Positions 1 to 8,947 of a DNA stretch of 64,000 nt are shown here, piece by piece; the first letter of the stretch is position 1, and each line of letters opens with the position of its first letter. The stretch spans positions 119,114 to 183,113 of the forward strand of contig CACSIL010000001.1 of assembly GCA_902705825.1 (NCBI GenBank). Reading direction: 5' to 3'. The translations under genes and the position numbers were made by a program. The notes beneath the pieces are model-generated. The model saw only the letters and a list, made by a program, of their open reading frames with translations. It was not told the DNA's origin and did no database searches. Origin of the DNA: Halioglobus japonicus (lineage in GTDB: Bacteria > Pseudomonadota > Gammaproteobacteria > Pseudomonadales > Halieaceae).

Positions 1-2
1 CC

Positions 3-2816
3 ATGAGTACCGGTTTGCGCCGGGTGCTGATTGGATCGGGTTTACTGCTGGGGCTGGCAGCGCTATCGGTCACTGTTTCGGTGCTCATGCCAGAGCCGAC
101 TGTGGCCGACCACATCGATCAGGCACTGGCTTATGAGGCGCAAGGAGACGTGGATGCAGCTATTGTTGAGCTGCAGGGGACTCTCTTGCAGGACCCCAAT
201 AGTATCGATGCGCGCTGGTTGTTGTCGGAGTTCTATCTGCAGCAGCGCAATGGGGCCGATGCGCTGGCACAGCTAAAACGTGCCCAGGAGCTGGGCGTCA
301 GTGGCCGCGATTTTAACGATCGTTGGATCAGCGCGTTGCTGATGGACCGGCAGTACGACAAAGCGTTGGCGCGACTGGCATTCATGTCGCCGACAGCACA
401 GGACTCTACTGTACTCATACTGCGCGGTCGGGCGCGTCTCGGTCTGGGGCGTTTTGAGGACGCCCGCGAAGCCTTTCAGGAGGCGCAGCGCATTACCCCG
501 GATAATCCGGATGCGCAGATTGGGCTGGCGATCACGGCATTTGGTCTCAACAATGTGGAAGAGGCGCAGGCTCTGGTTGAGGCGGGGCTCAAGCAAGACC
601 CGGAAAATTATCTGGGCTGGATGTTAAAGGGCGAGATAGCCATGTCGCTCTACAACGCCGAAGGTGCTCAGCAGGCATTCGAGCAGGCTTTGCAAGTTAT
701 TGAGGGCGACTTGCCGGCGCAGTTGGCGGTGGTGCAGTCATTGCTGGTACAGAAAAAGTTTGATGAGGCCAGTGCAGACCTCAGTGCGCTGCTTGAAGAG
801 CACCCGAAAGATCCGGGTCTATTGCTGCTGTCCGCGCAGAGTGAGCTATCGGGCAATAATAATATCGACGCTGCAGAAGAGGCATTGAAGCTCGCGCTGA
901 GCCGGTCTCCCGAGGATACCTCCAGCCTCTTGCTCATGGGCTGGGTTATGTTGCTCAAAGGTGATCTGGAGGGCGCGCTGGAAAACCTCAATGCGCATCA
1001 GGTATTGCTGCCTGCAGATCCCGCGGGGGCAAAACTGTTGGCGTATGTACTCGTGCGCAGGGGCGAGCTGCTGCGTGGTATCGAAGTGTTGCAGCGCGCT
1101 GTAGATAAATCGCCCGAGGATATTGAGCTGGTCACCCTGTTGGGTAATACCTATCTGCAGGCAGGCGAAGAGGAAAAAGCCAACCCCTACTTCAGCAGAG
1201 CGGTGGCGATGGCACCCAATGCTGCGGTGACCCGCACCCGGTGGGCGACCAGTTTACTGGCTACTGCCGATACCCGCGAAGCGCTGCTGCAACTGGAGGC
1301 GGCGGTCGCAGCAGACCCGGATTACTCACGTGCCGAGTTTCTCCTCGCCCGCCTGTATTATCAGCTGGGGGATTACGACAACATGCTGGCGACGGCAACC
1401 AGTCTGTCAGAGAAATATCCGCAGGACCCCCGGCCCTATGTGCTGATGGCGGTGCTCAGTGAAACCCGGGGAGACCCTGAAACAGAGCTCGCGTACTACC
1501 AGAAAAGTCTCGAGCTGAGCCCGCGCAATGTGCTGGGAAAATACAATCTCGCCCGGATTGCGCAGGTGGCTGGAGATGTCGAGACGGCCCGTGAGCGTTT
1601 TAATTCGGTTCTGCTCGTGCAGCCCGGACATTTGCCATCGGTTATCGCGCTGGCGCAAATTGAGCTGAATTCCGGGCGGCCCGAGGATGCGCTGCTACTA
1701 CTGGAGCAGGCGCGTCGTGAAAATTCCAACTCGCTGAGTTTGTTGTTGGAGCTGGCGAATATGTACGGCCGAATGGGGCGTGAGGTTGACGCCCTGTTGG
1801 CTGCCCGGGAAGCAGCGGTGCTGGCGCCTTACGACCCGGATGCCAGATTGGTCCTGGGGCGTGCTCAGCTTCGCGCCGGGAAGGTCGATGCCGCACGTGA
1901 GACGCTGCGGAATGTGGTGATGCAGGTGCCGGAGTCCGCGGATGCGCATTTCGAGTTGGCGAAACTGCGGCTGCGGGAGAATGAGCCACGCGGCGCTCAG
2001 GCAGCACTGGAAAAGGCCCTTTTACTGGCTCCCGATAGAGTCGACATGAAAATCGTCCAGGCGGAACTGCTGTTGGCACAGAATAACTATGATGCCGCCC
2101 TGGCCATAGCTCTTCAAATTCAGGAGGCTCATCCGGGCAGTGCAGAAGGCTATATGCTGGCTGGCGAAGTACTGATGGCCCAGCAACAGCCGCAGGCAGC
2201 GCTCGTGGCATATGAAACTGCAGTTGCCAACAATGCCGCGCGCGGGCCGATGATAAAACTTCAGGCGGCGCACAGGCATCTCGGCAACGCTGCTGAGGCC
2301 GATATTATTTTGCGGAACTGGCTGAGTGCACACACCGAGGATGTGCCCATCAGGATAATGCTTGCAACCTCCATGATGCAGGCAGGTAATCTCGAGCAGG
2401 CGGAGCGCGAGTATATTCAGGCGCTGAAGTATCAACCGGACAACGCGATTTTGCACAACAACCTGGCCTGGCTGTACAGTCAGTCTGCCGATTCCAGAGC
2501 CGAGGAACACGCCAAGCGGGCGCTGGAGCTACTGCCGGATAACCCCAATGTGCTCGATACTTACGGTTGGATTCTGGCGCAGGGAGAAAGCCCTCACCAG
2601 GGGTTGTCGCTGCTGCAAAAAGCCATCGAACGGTCTCCTGGCGACCCCCTGATCCGCTATCATCTGGCCGGGACACTGGCTCTTATCGGTCAGCCCTACC
2701 AGGCGCGTCGCGAGCTCGAATATATTCTGGAAACCAGCCAGACCGTGGTGGACACGCAGGTTCTTGAGCGAGCCATCCGGGATCTGCAGGAATCTACCGC
2801 AGGCGCAGAAGGATAG
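3..2816 (+). CDS. PrsT-like TPR-repeat protein (PEP-CTERM/exosortase system type)
   Basis: A 937-residue protein made almost wholly of TPR-type helical repeats after one N-terminal hydrophobic segment (about residues 8-28). Length and architecture match the PrsT family of TPR proteins that accompany exosortase/PEP-CTERM and exopolysaccharide loci; such proteins are thought to act in the periplasm or at the membrane in polymer export or protein sorting. PrsT proteins are usually lipoproteins, but no lipobox cysteine is visible here, so it is more likely membrane-anchored or secreted. The ATG sits three bases from the window edge, so the real start could lie upstream and its operon context is missing. 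The PEP-CTERM protein near 50.3-51.1 kb fits with the system being present in this genome. A generic TPR protein is the alternative. Confidence 0.75.
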   Translation: MSTGLRRVLIGSGLLLGLAALSVTVSVLMPEPTVADHIDQALAYEAQGDVDAAIVELQGTLLQDPNSIDARWLLSEFYLQQRNGADALAQLKRAQELGVSGRDFNDRWISALLMDRQYDKALARLAFMSPTAQDSTVLILRGRARLGLGRFEDAREAFQEAQRITPDNPDAQIGLAITAFGLNNVEEAQALVEAGLKQDPENYLGWMLKGEIAMSLYNAEGAQQAFEQALQVIEGDLPAQLAVVQSLLVQKKFDEASADLSALLEEHPKDPGLLLLSAQSELSGNNNIDAAEEALKLALSRSPEDTSSLLLMGWVMLLKGDLEGALENLNAHQVLLPADPAGAKLLAYVLVRRGELLRGIEVLQRAVDKSPEDIELVTLLGNTYLQAGEEEKANPYFSRAVAMAPNAAVTRTRWATSLLATADTREALLQLEAAVAADPDYSRAEFLLARLYYQLGDYDNMLATATSLSEKYPQDPRPYVLMAVLSETRGDPETELAYYQKSLELSPRNVLGKYNLARIAQVAGDVETARERFNSVLLVQPGHLPSVIALAQIELNSGRPEDALLLLEQARRENSNSLSLLLELANMYGRMGREVDALLAAREAAVLAPYDPDARLVLGRAQLRAGKVDAARETLRNVVMQVPESADAHFELAKLRLRENEPRGAQAALEKALLLAPDRVDMKIVQAELLLAQNNYDAALAIALQIQEAHPGSAEGYMLAGEVLMAQQQPQAALVAYETAVANNAARGPMIKLQAAHRHLGNAAEADIILRNWLSAHTEDVPIRIMLATSMMQAGNLEQAEREYIQALKYQPDNAILHNNLAWLYSQSADSRAEEHAKRALELLPDNPNVLDTYGWILAQGESPHQGLSLLQKAIERSPGDPLIRYHLAGTLALIGQPYQARRELEYILETSQTVVDTQVLERAIRDLQESTAGAEG

Positions 2817-3018
2817 CGTTTCGCCCGGTCACACACTCCCCAGCCTCTTCGTATTCCCTTCTCGTTTTCCACACACACATCTATAGTCGCCATACCGTCA
2901 CTCGGTGCTATTATGGTTGCACAATGCAGGTTGCATACTCAGCAGCATGGTGTCGAAGCCAGGGCTGCGTATGACAGCGAAAACACGCTTGATAGCGAGA
3001 ATAAGAGGAGAATCAGCT

Positions 3019-4758
3019 ATGTATGACATTGTGATCAGAAACGGAACATTGATAGATGGTAGTGGGTCAGCCGCGCGCGTGAGCGACGTCGCCATCACAG
3101 ACGGACGTATTGTTGCGGTAGGCCCGAACATAGAAGGCGCTGCCAGCAGGGAGATAGATGCAACCGGCCATTTGGTTACACCGGGATGGGTGGATATCCA
3201 TACTCACTACGACGGTCAGGTGTCCTGGGATCCAATGTTGACGCCTTCCAGCTGGAATGGCGTGACGACCGTGGTGATGGGCAATTGCGGCGTGGGTTTT
3301 GCCCCGGTTGTGCCGGGTAAGGAAGATTACCTGATCCAGCTTATGGAAGGTGTGGAAGATATCCCCGGTTCGGCGCTGGCAGAAGGCATCAAGTGGGAGT
3401 GGGAAACGTTTCCGCAGTATCTTGATGCGATAGAGAAGTTACCGCATGCCATCGATTTTGGCGCACAGGTACCGCACGGCTCGGTGCGCACTTATGTGAT
3501 GGGCCAGCGCGGCGCGCAGAATGAGAAGGCCTCCGAGGAAGAAGTGGCGGCCATGGCGGCCATTGTGAAAGAGGGGCTGCAGGCCGGTGCACTGGGGTTT
3601 TCCACCAGCCGCACGATTTTGCACCGCGCCAAAGATGGTGAGTTGGCGCCGGGTACCACAGCTGATCGCGAGGAAGTTATCGGTATAGGCCGCGTGTTAG
3701 GTGAAGTAGGTTTCGGTGTCTTTGAGGTGGCCAGCGATCTGGCACCGGAAGAGGAAGAGCTGGCATGGATGCGTCAGGTCGGCCGTGAAACCGGTCGCCC
3801 GGTGACGTTCGCCTGCCTGCAAAACAATGATGACCCGCAGCAGTGGCAGCGTTTGCTGGCTGCGGTAGATGAAGATCGGGCCGCCGGTGGTACATTGACG
3901 CCGCAAGTCGCACAGCGGCCGGCCGGGGTGTTGTTCACCCTGGAGAGCTCCGGTCACCCGTTCATCCTCCACGCGGGTTATCAGCCGGTTGCAGAGCTGC
4001 CGTTGGCGGAGCGTGTTGCTGCGTTGAAGGACCCGGCAGTGCGCAGGGAAATCCTCGACAATCCACCAGATCTCGCCGGGTTACCGGAAGTCTTTACCGC
4101 AGCACTGACAGCCTGGGACAACATGTTCCCGCTGGGTGATCCTATTGACTATGAGCCGGGTCCGGAAAAAACCGTGCGCGCACTGGCCAAAGCCAGGGGG
4201 TGCAGCGAGGTTGAGTTCGTCTATGACACCATGCTGGAGAACGATGGCAAAGGGATTATCTACATGCCGTTGCTGGGCTACTCCAATGGCGATTTTGAGG
4301 CCCTGCGTGAAATGATGCTGCACCCGCACGCGGTGTTCGGGCTGTCCGATGGTGGCGCGCACTGCGGCCTGATTTGTGATGCCAGCATGCCCAGCTACCT
4401 GCTGACTCACTGGGCACGCGATCGCAGTCGCGGCGCGCGTATACCGATTGAGCAGCTCGTGCACAATCAGACGCAGCGCACGGCGAGTTTCTACGGTTTG
4501 AACGATCGCGGCTTGATCGCGCCAGGCATGAAGGCCGATATCAACGTGATTGACTACGACAAGCTCACCATCCACCCGCCGGAAATGGTGTACGACCTGC
4601 CATCCGATGCGCGCCGGCTGGTGCAGCGTGTCGACGGTTACAAGGTGACAATCTGTAGCGGTGAAGTGATACGCGAGGACGGGCGCGATACCGGTGCGAT
4701 GCCGGGCAAACTGGTGCGCGGACCTCAGCCGCAACCGCAACAGCAACAGGTGGCTTAA
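3019..4758 (+). CDS. N-acyl-D-amino-acid deacylase-like amidohydrolase
   Basis: A 579-residue member of the D-aminoacylase branch of the amidohydrolase superfamily. The N-terminal strand-rich part (IRNGTLIDGSG) is followed by the metal-binding HTH motif (H61, H63) in DIHTHYDGQ and by the family signature MGNCGVGFAP. GLSDGGAHCG near residue 450 carries the late metal-ligand Asp region. I chose the ATG at 3019 because it follows a good AGGAG-type ribosome site; an upstream in-frame start at 2905 would add an unconserved leader. The stop overlaps the next gene's start (TAATG), implying translational coupling to an SDR. The family hydrolyses N-acylated D-amino acids, but many members have unknown substrates, so the substrate is not assigned. 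The C-terminus ends in a Gln/Pro-rich run. Confidence 0.85.
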   Translation: MYDIVIRNGTLIDGSGSAARVSDVAITDGRIVAVGPNIEGAASREIDATGHLVTPGWVDIHTHYDGQVSWDPMLTPSSWNGVTTVVMGNCGVGFAPVVPGKEDYLIQLMEGVEDIPGSALAEGIKWEWETFPQYLDAIEKLPHAIDFGAQVPHGSVRTYVMGQRGAQNEKASEEEVAAMAAIVKEGLQAGALGFSTSRTILHRAKDGELAPGTTADREEVIGIGRVLGEVGFGVFEVASDLAPEEEELAWMRQVGRETGRPVTFACLQNNDDPQQWQRLLAAVDEDRAAGGTLTPQVAQRPAGVLFTLESSGHPFILHAGYQPVAELPLAERVAALKDPAVRREILDNPPDLAGLPEVFTAALTAWDNMFPLGDPIDYEPGPEKTVRALAKARGCSEVEFVYDTMLENDGKGIIYMPLLGYSNGDFEALREMMLHPHAVFGLSDGGAHCGLICDASMPSYLLTHWARDRSRGARIPIEQLVHNQTQRTASFYGLNDRGLIAPGMKADINVIDYDKLTIHPPEMVYDLPSDARRLVQRVDGYKVTICSGEVIREDGRDTGAMPGKLVRGPQPQPQQQQVA

Positions 4759-5537
4759 TGGCTCGTCTGAGTAAACTCAGCCGCTCCATCAGCGGCAGCG
4801 TCGCAGTAATCACAGGCGCTGCCAGCGGTATGGGGCGCGCCACTGCCCATCTGTTTGCCGATGAGGGCGCGCGGTTAGCGATCATTGATATCAATACCGG
4901 GGCGCTCGAATCGGTCGCGGAGGAAGTGAGAAGTGTCGGCGCCGAGGTATTGGCGCTGACAGTTGATTTGTCCGATCGCGAGGCTGTGAAGGAGGCAATC
5001 GAACAGGTTGCGGTGCATTTCGGCGGCATCGACATTTTGATCAACAATGCCGGCTTCGCACTGCTGGCCGAGGTGGACTCCGATGAATACCCCAATTCAT
5101 GGGACACATCGTTGGCCGTGATGGCGACAGCTCAGGCCTGGGCGATTCGCGCCGCACTGCCATTTTTACGCAAGTCACCGCATCCGAGAATCGTGAACGT
5201 GGCCTCAACAGAGGCACATGGTGCTACGCGTTATAACAGCGCCTACGTGGTATCAAAGCACGCTTCTCTGGGCCTGACCCGCGCCATGGCGGTCGATCTG
5301 GGCAAAGAGGGCATCACGGTCAATTGTGTCTGCCCTGGCCCGGTGCGCACCGGCATTACCGATGTGATCCCGGAAGAGGCGAAGCAGACGTTTGCCAATC
5401 GGCGCACGGCGCTGCGCCGCTATGCCGAGCCGGAAGAGGTTGCGCACGCCACTTTGAGCCTGGTATTGCCCGCCGCCAGCTTTATCACTGGTGCCACCTT
5501 ACTGGTGGATGGCGGGGTTACCATCCGCAACGCCTGA
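4758..5537 (+). CDS. SDR family NAD(P)-dependent oxidoreductase
   Basis: A 259-residue classical short-chain dehydrogenase. It has the dinucleotide-binding TGAASGMGRA near residue 20, NNAGFA, catalytic Ser in VASTEAH, YVVSK (Tyr and Lys of the YxxxK motif), and the CPGPVRT segment after it. It ends with the usual SFITGATLLVDGG strand. The ATG overlaps the stop of the upstream amidohydrolase by one base, so the two are almost certainly co-translated and probably act in one pathway. The substrate cannot be told from sequence. The first ~14 residues (Ser/Arg-rich) precede the Rossmann fold and are probably a flexible leader. Confidence 0.88.
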   Translation: MARLSKLSRSISGSVAVITGAASGMGRATAHLFADEGARLAIIDINTGALESVAEEVRSVGAEVLALTVDLSDREAVKEAIEQVAVHFGGIDILINNAGFALLAEVDSDEYPNSWDTSLAVMATAQAWAIRAALPFLRKSPHPRIVNVASTEAHGATRYNSAYVVSKHASLGLTRAMAVDLGKEGITVNCVCPGPVRTGITDVIPEEAKQTFANRRTALRRYAEPEEVAHATLSLVLPAASFITGATLLVDGGVTIRNA

Positions 5538-5570
5538 CCGGCGGCTTTCGCGAGCACCGCGCAGCCGGTG

Positions 5571-6755
5571 CTAGCGATTTCGCCCCAGCTTCTCGTGCGC
5601 GTCCACCCATTCGTTCCTGCCGGTATCCGGATCGCGTTTTTGCGAAGCGCCCAACGATAGCTCTCCAGCGACAACCAGCGCGGCGGCAATTTCAATCAGC
5701 TTGAACGCTTTGCCCTGCCCATAGCAATCCATCAGTTCCAGACATTCGCGTTGCGTGGCGAGATTGGTGCCGCCGCCAAAAGAGGCCATGATGAGCGCCG
5801 GGAACGTGATGGAGTAGTACAAGTCGCCCTTGCTGGTGATGTAGTGATACATCGAGCACTGGTTGGCCTCACCGATGTTCGCCATGTCCTGCCCAGTGGC
5901 CAGAAACAATGCGGCCAGGCCGTTAGCCGGGTGTGCGGCATTGTTGGACGAGCCCACCAGGTAGGAGCTCAGGTTGGCCACGCTATAGCCGAAATGCATC
6001 TGCTCCGGTGTCACACGCAGTATGTCCTGCAGCACTTGCCGGGGGATAGTGAGCTCGGCGGTAACACGACGTCCGCGGCCTTTGAGTGAGTTGACGTAGG
6101 AGGTGCGCTTTTCCGTGTCCATTCCACCGGAGAGCATGTAGGTGCGCATATGGGGATACTGTGCCTTAATCCATTCGCAGACAACGTAGGTGGCCTTGCC
6201 TGTCATGTTCTGCCCGGCGGCATCGCCGGTGCTGTAGTCAAACCGTGTGTAGACAATGCCATGCACGATGTACTGCTCAATTTCCAGCAGCTTGCCCACC
6301 GAGGTCGTCGCTTCTGCCTGCGCCTTGATGGCGGCAAAATTGTCGGTAAGCCACTGGCCAAAATCACGCGCCTCACGCGCATTGCGGAATATAAAGGCGG
6401 GCGCACGCTGCATGGATTCGCCCATGACGGTGGTCATTATCCCGCCGCTTTCGCGTATCACACGCATACCCCGGTTGTAGCTGGCAACCAGTGTGCCCTC
6501 GACCGTTGCCATGGGGACATAGAACTCGCCCTTGGCGTGTTCGCCATTCACCAGCAGGGGGCCGGCCACGCCAATGGGTACCTGGGCCACGCCGAACAGG
6601 TGTTCACAGTTGCCAGACATACTGTCTGGATCGAAGGAGAATGCTTTGGTGTGATTCAAACTGGTACCGGATTTTTCCTCCAGAAACTGCTGCCTCTGGG
6701 CGATGATGTCACTGCTGTAATCGTTTTCGTTGCTGCGGGGTATTTTTGAGCTCAT
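5571..6755 (-). CDS. Hydroxymethylglutaryl-CoA reductase, class I-like
   Basis: A 394-residue protein matching the catalytic domain of HMG-CoA reductase, which converts HMG-CoA to mevalonate with NADPH. By alignment from memory to the human enzyme, all four catalytic residues are kept: Glu86 (ATVEGTL), Lys216 (DTEKR), Asp290 (ATGQDMAN) and His387 in the C-terminal DAHEKLGRNR. The cofactor-binding DAAGQN (178-183) replaces the usual DAMGMN. GVAGPLL, FGGGTNL and AGELSLGAS are also family signatures. There is no membrane anchor, so the enzyme is soluble. The ATG follows a strong GAGGAGATATACC leader. It is divergent from a TetR gene with operator-like repeats between them. No other mevalonate-pathway gene lies in the window, and the enzyme is uncommon in gammaproteobacteria, suggesting transfer. 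Confidence 0.9.
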   Translation of the reverse strand: MSSKIPRSNENDYSSDIIAQRQQFLEEKSGTSLNHTKAFSFDPDSMSGNCEHLFGVAQVPIGVAGPLLVNGEHAKGEFYVPMATVEGTLVASYNRGMRVIRESGGIMTTVMGESMQRAPAFIFRNAREARDFGQWLTDNFAAIKAQAEATTSVGKLLEIEQYIVHGIVYTRFDYSTGDAAGQNMTGKATYVVCEWIKAQYPHMRTYMLSGGMDTEKRTSYVNSLKGRGRRVTAELTIPRQVLQDILRVTPEQMHFGYSVANLSSYLVGSSNNAAHPANGLAALFLATGQDMANIGEANQCSMYHYITSKGDLYYSITFPALIMASFGGGTNLATQRECLELMDCYGQGKAFKLIEIAAALVVAGELSLGASQKRDPDTGRNEWVDAHEKLGRNR

Positions 6756-6775
6756 GGTATATCTCCTCGTAACTA

Positions 6776-6830
6776 GACAGTGTCAAGATTTGCGTGGTAC
6801 GATACGCCCGGATTTGGACAGTGTCAAGAT
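6776..6830. promoter_or_regulatory. Duplicated operator-like site between HMGR and TetR genes
   Basis: The 14-base sequence GACAGTGTCAAGAT occurs twice, at 6776-6789 and 6817-6830, 41 bases apart (about four helical turns). Each copy contains the dyad GACA-G-TGTC, and the second extends to a near-palindrome TTGGACAGTGTCAA, a form typical of TetR-family operators. One copy overlaps the -35 box of the reductase promoter and the other lies just downstream of its -10. I infer these bind the neighbouring TetR regulator. Confidence 0.6.
6799..6827 (-). promoter_or_regulatory. Predicted sigma-70 promoter of the HMG-CoA reductase gene
   Basis: Read on the minus strand, a perfect -35 box TTGACA (6822-6827) is followed 17 bases later by a -10-like TATCGT (6799-6804). 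This lies about 45-70 bases upstream of the reductase ATG. The -35 box is embedded in one copy of the repeated operator-like sequence, which fits repression by the divergent TetR protein. Confidence 0.6.
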
Positions 6831-6849
6831 GGGTGGGTAAACATAAACC

Positions 6850-7473
6850 ATGACAACCGCGCGAAGCAGTGACAAGAAGGGCTACCACCACGGCGATCTG
6901 AAAGCCGTGCTGTTGGATGAGACAGCGCGCATTCTGCGTGATGAAGGTGAGGAAGCCCTGTCTCTGCGGCGCCTGGCGGCCAATGTGGGTGTCTCGCGCA
7001 CTGCGCCATACCACCATTTCAAAGACAAGCAGAGTTTGCTGGGTGCGGTCGCAGAAGAGGGGTTCATCCGCTTCAACCGCGCGATGAAAATTGCACTCGA
7101 CGAAGGTCGCGGCAAGGGTGGCGAGCGCATCATGCAGGACTATGTGGCCGCCTATGTGAACTTTGCGGTGAGTAACAGCGAATACTACGATCTCATGTAC
7201 GGCAGCAAACTCTGGCGCTCCGAAAGCCTTACGACCTCGCTGCTGTCATCTGCCCGGGGTACACTGAGATCTGAGGTCGAACGTATACAGCTGTTGCAGG
7301 ATCGCGGGTTGATCGCCGAAGATCTTGATCCGCTGCGCTTCACACAGGTTGCCTGGGGTATGCTGCACGGCATCAGCCGCCTGCTGATAGACGGTATCTA
7401 TACGGACTCGGCCGCTGTAACACCCATTTGTGAAACTGCTGCGGATATGTTGTGGCAGCAATTGAAGGAGTAA
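6850..7473 (+). CDS. TetR/AcrR family transcriptional regulator
   Basis: A 207-residue regulator. The N-terminal helix-turn-helix is clear (LSLRRLAANVGVSRTAPYHHF, about residues 37-57), preceded by a basic KKGYHHGDLK segment. The rest is an all-helical ligand domain resembling the WHG-type TetR C-terminal domain. It is divergent from HMG-CoA reductase, and the spacer holds two copies of a dyad site, so it probably represses that gene and perhaps itself. It is followed after 8 bases by the GST-kappa-like gene, likely the same transcript. The inducer is unknown; an acyl-CoA or isoprenoid-type ligand would be a guess. Confidence 0.88.
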   Translation: MTTARSSDKKGYHHGDLKAVLLDETARILRDEGEEALSLRRLAANVGVSRTAPYHHFKDKQSLLGAVAEEGFIRFNRAMKIALDEGRGKGGERIMQDYVAAYVNFAVSNSEYYDLMYGSKLWRSESLTTSLLSSARGTLRSEVERIQLLQDRGLIAEDLDPLRFTQVAWGMLHGISRLLIDGIYTDSAAVTPICETAADMLWQQLKE

Positions 7474-7481
7474 GAAGCGCT

Positions 7482-8141
7482 ATGGCTGAGTTCCAAGTCG
7501 ATCTGTATTTTTCTTTTCGCAGCCCCTGGTCCTACTACGGTGTTGCGCAGATGTACGATCTGCAACAGTCCTATGACATGCAGGTAAACCTGCTGGTGGT
7601 AAACCCCATCTATATCCGCTACAACGATTTTTTCGACAAAGCGCATGACAAGTGGCGCCCCTATTTCCTGACCGATCTGCTGCGCTATTCCGAGTACCGC
7701 GGCATCCCCATCGGCATGCCGCGACCGGACCCGATCAATGTCGACCTGCCAGCGGATGATCCCGGCCACCTGGTGAATACCTTAACTCCCCTGGGGCTGG
7801 CTGCCACTGCCGCCGGTCGCGGCCTGGAGTTTGCGCGGGAGGTGTCCGCTATTGTCTGGGACGGGCGGGTTGACGGTTGGGATCAGGGCGACCATCTGGC
7901 GCTGGCGTCAGAGCGCGCAGGCCTGGAGTTGTCGGCGCTGCAGCAGTGGGTGACTGAGAATGACAGCATATGGCCACAGCAATTGGCCGCTAACGATCGC
8001 GCACTGGAGGAGCATCACTGGGGTGTGCCGACAATGGTATTTCGCGGCGAACCTTTTTTCGGGCAGGACAAAATTGAGTTGTTGCTGTGGCGCATGCAAC
8101 AGCAAGGTTTGCAAAAACGGGGCAGCCAGAGCGAAAGCTGA
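7482..8141 (+). CDS. DsbA-family 2-hydroxychromene-2-carboxylate isomerase / GST kappa-like protein
   Basis: A 219-residue thioredoxin-fold protein of the DsbA/GST-kappa superfamily. The N-terminus YFSFRSPWSYYG carries the Ser (about S14) that takes the place of the redox Cys pair in kappa GSTs and HCCA isomerases. The helical insertion and the final GVPTMVFRGEPFFGQDKIELL are also family features; GVPT holds the cis-Pro. I took the ATG at 7482 because an upstream in-frame start would lie inside the TetR gene. It follows the TetR gene by 8 bases. Known members isomerise ring-cleavage products of naphthalene using glutathione, but many have other substrates. The large DPINVDLPADDP loop is unremarkable. 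Confidence 0.82.
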   Translation: MAEFQVDLYFSFRSPWSYYGVAQMYDLQQSYDMQVNLLVVNPIYIRYNDFFDKAHDKWRPYFLTDLLRYSEYRGIPIGMPRPDPINVDLPADDPGHLVNTLTPLGLAATAAGRGLEFAREVSAIVWDGRVDGWDQGDHLALASERAGLELSALQQWVTENDSIWPQQLAANDRALEEHHWGVPTMVFRGEPFFGQDKIELLLWRMQQQGLQKRGSQSES

Positions 8142-8230
8142 GGCGAGCCCGGTAATTGAGACTGCATAAAGATTTGCATTTACCCGCTGGCGGTGATCCG
8201 TCACAGGCGGGTTGAAAGGACAGGAATTAC

Positions 8231-8890
8231 ATGAACATCGTTTTCGACCTCGATGGAACGCTCATCGACAGTGCGCCGGATATACAATCAGTCGCCTCGA
8301 TCATTCTGCACAGACTCGATAAAGAGGAATTGACACTAGAGGAAACACGCCGCTTCATCGGCGAGGGTGCCGCTGTTTTCGTGCGTCGCATGATGCATGC
8401 GCGCGACATCGATGAGACACCGCAAAGCCACGCGGCGCTGCTCGAGGAATTTGTCGCGCAGTATGAGTTTGCGGTGGAAAAGGCCGTCTATTATCCGGGT
8501 GTTTACGACACACTGCTGGCGTTGAAAGCGTCGGGCTTTGCGCTGGGCCTGTGTACCAATAAGCCAGAGTTGCCCGCGCGTGCGGTGATGCGCCATATGG
8601 GTATGGAAGCCCTTTTTGATACTGTGATGGCCGGCGGCATGATCGCCAGCCATAAGCCAGAGCCGGATATGCTGTTACAGACGATCGAGGCTCTCGGTGG
8701 TGGCACAACACTGTATGTCGGCGACAGTGAGATTGATGCCGAAACGGCCAGGCGGGCAGGCATACCCTTTGCGCTTTTTTCAGAGGGTTACCGCAAGACG
8801 CCGGTCAATGAGATGCATCACGACTGGGTCTTTGATCATTTCGATACCCTGGGGGATGTTATCGATGCGTTCAGGCTCAAGCATGGTTAG
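8231..8890 (+). CDS. gph: HAD hydrolase, phosphoglycolate phosphatase-like
   Basis: A 219-residue haloacid dehalogenase-superfamily phosphatase. Motif I is FDLDGTLIDS with nucleophile Asp6 and Asp8, motif II lies in LCTNKPE, motif III Lys is in SHKPEPD, and motif IV is YVGDSEID. The helical cap between motifs I and II and the overall length fit Gph, which removes 2-phosphoglycolate. Related sugar-phosphate or pyrophosphate phosphatases share this pattern, so the substrate is probable rather than certain. It stands 89 bases after the GST-kappa-like gene and may be transcribed separately; a GAAAGGACAGG leader precedes the ATG. Confidence 0.8.
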   Translation: MNIVFDLDGTLIDSAPDIQSVASIILHRLDKEELTLEETRRFIGEGAAVFVRRMMHARDIDETPQSHAALLEEFVAQYEFAVEKAVYYPGVYDTLLALKASGFALGLCTNKPELPARAVMRHMGMEALFDTVMAGGMIASHKPEPDMLLQTIEALGGGTTLYVGDSEIDAETARRAGIPFALFSEGYRKTPVNEMHHDWVFDHFDTLGDVIDAFRLKHG

Positions 8891-8947
8891 GCTGAACTGT
8901 TTTGTTGTGTGTCTGTGCGGCGTCACAGTGTTATCAGAGCGCTTGTG

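Noticed and set aside
2898-3131. Minus-strand frame across the start of the first amidohydrolase
   Set aside because: Short, antisense to a conserved start region, no supporting motif.
4081-4746. 221-codon minus-strand open frame inside the first amidohydrolase
   Set aside because: Antisense shadow of a strongly supported gene.
6150-6749. 199-codon plus-strand frame opposite HMG-CoA reductase
   Set aside because: The minus strand has all four catalytic residues of HMG-CoA reductase; this frame is a shadow.
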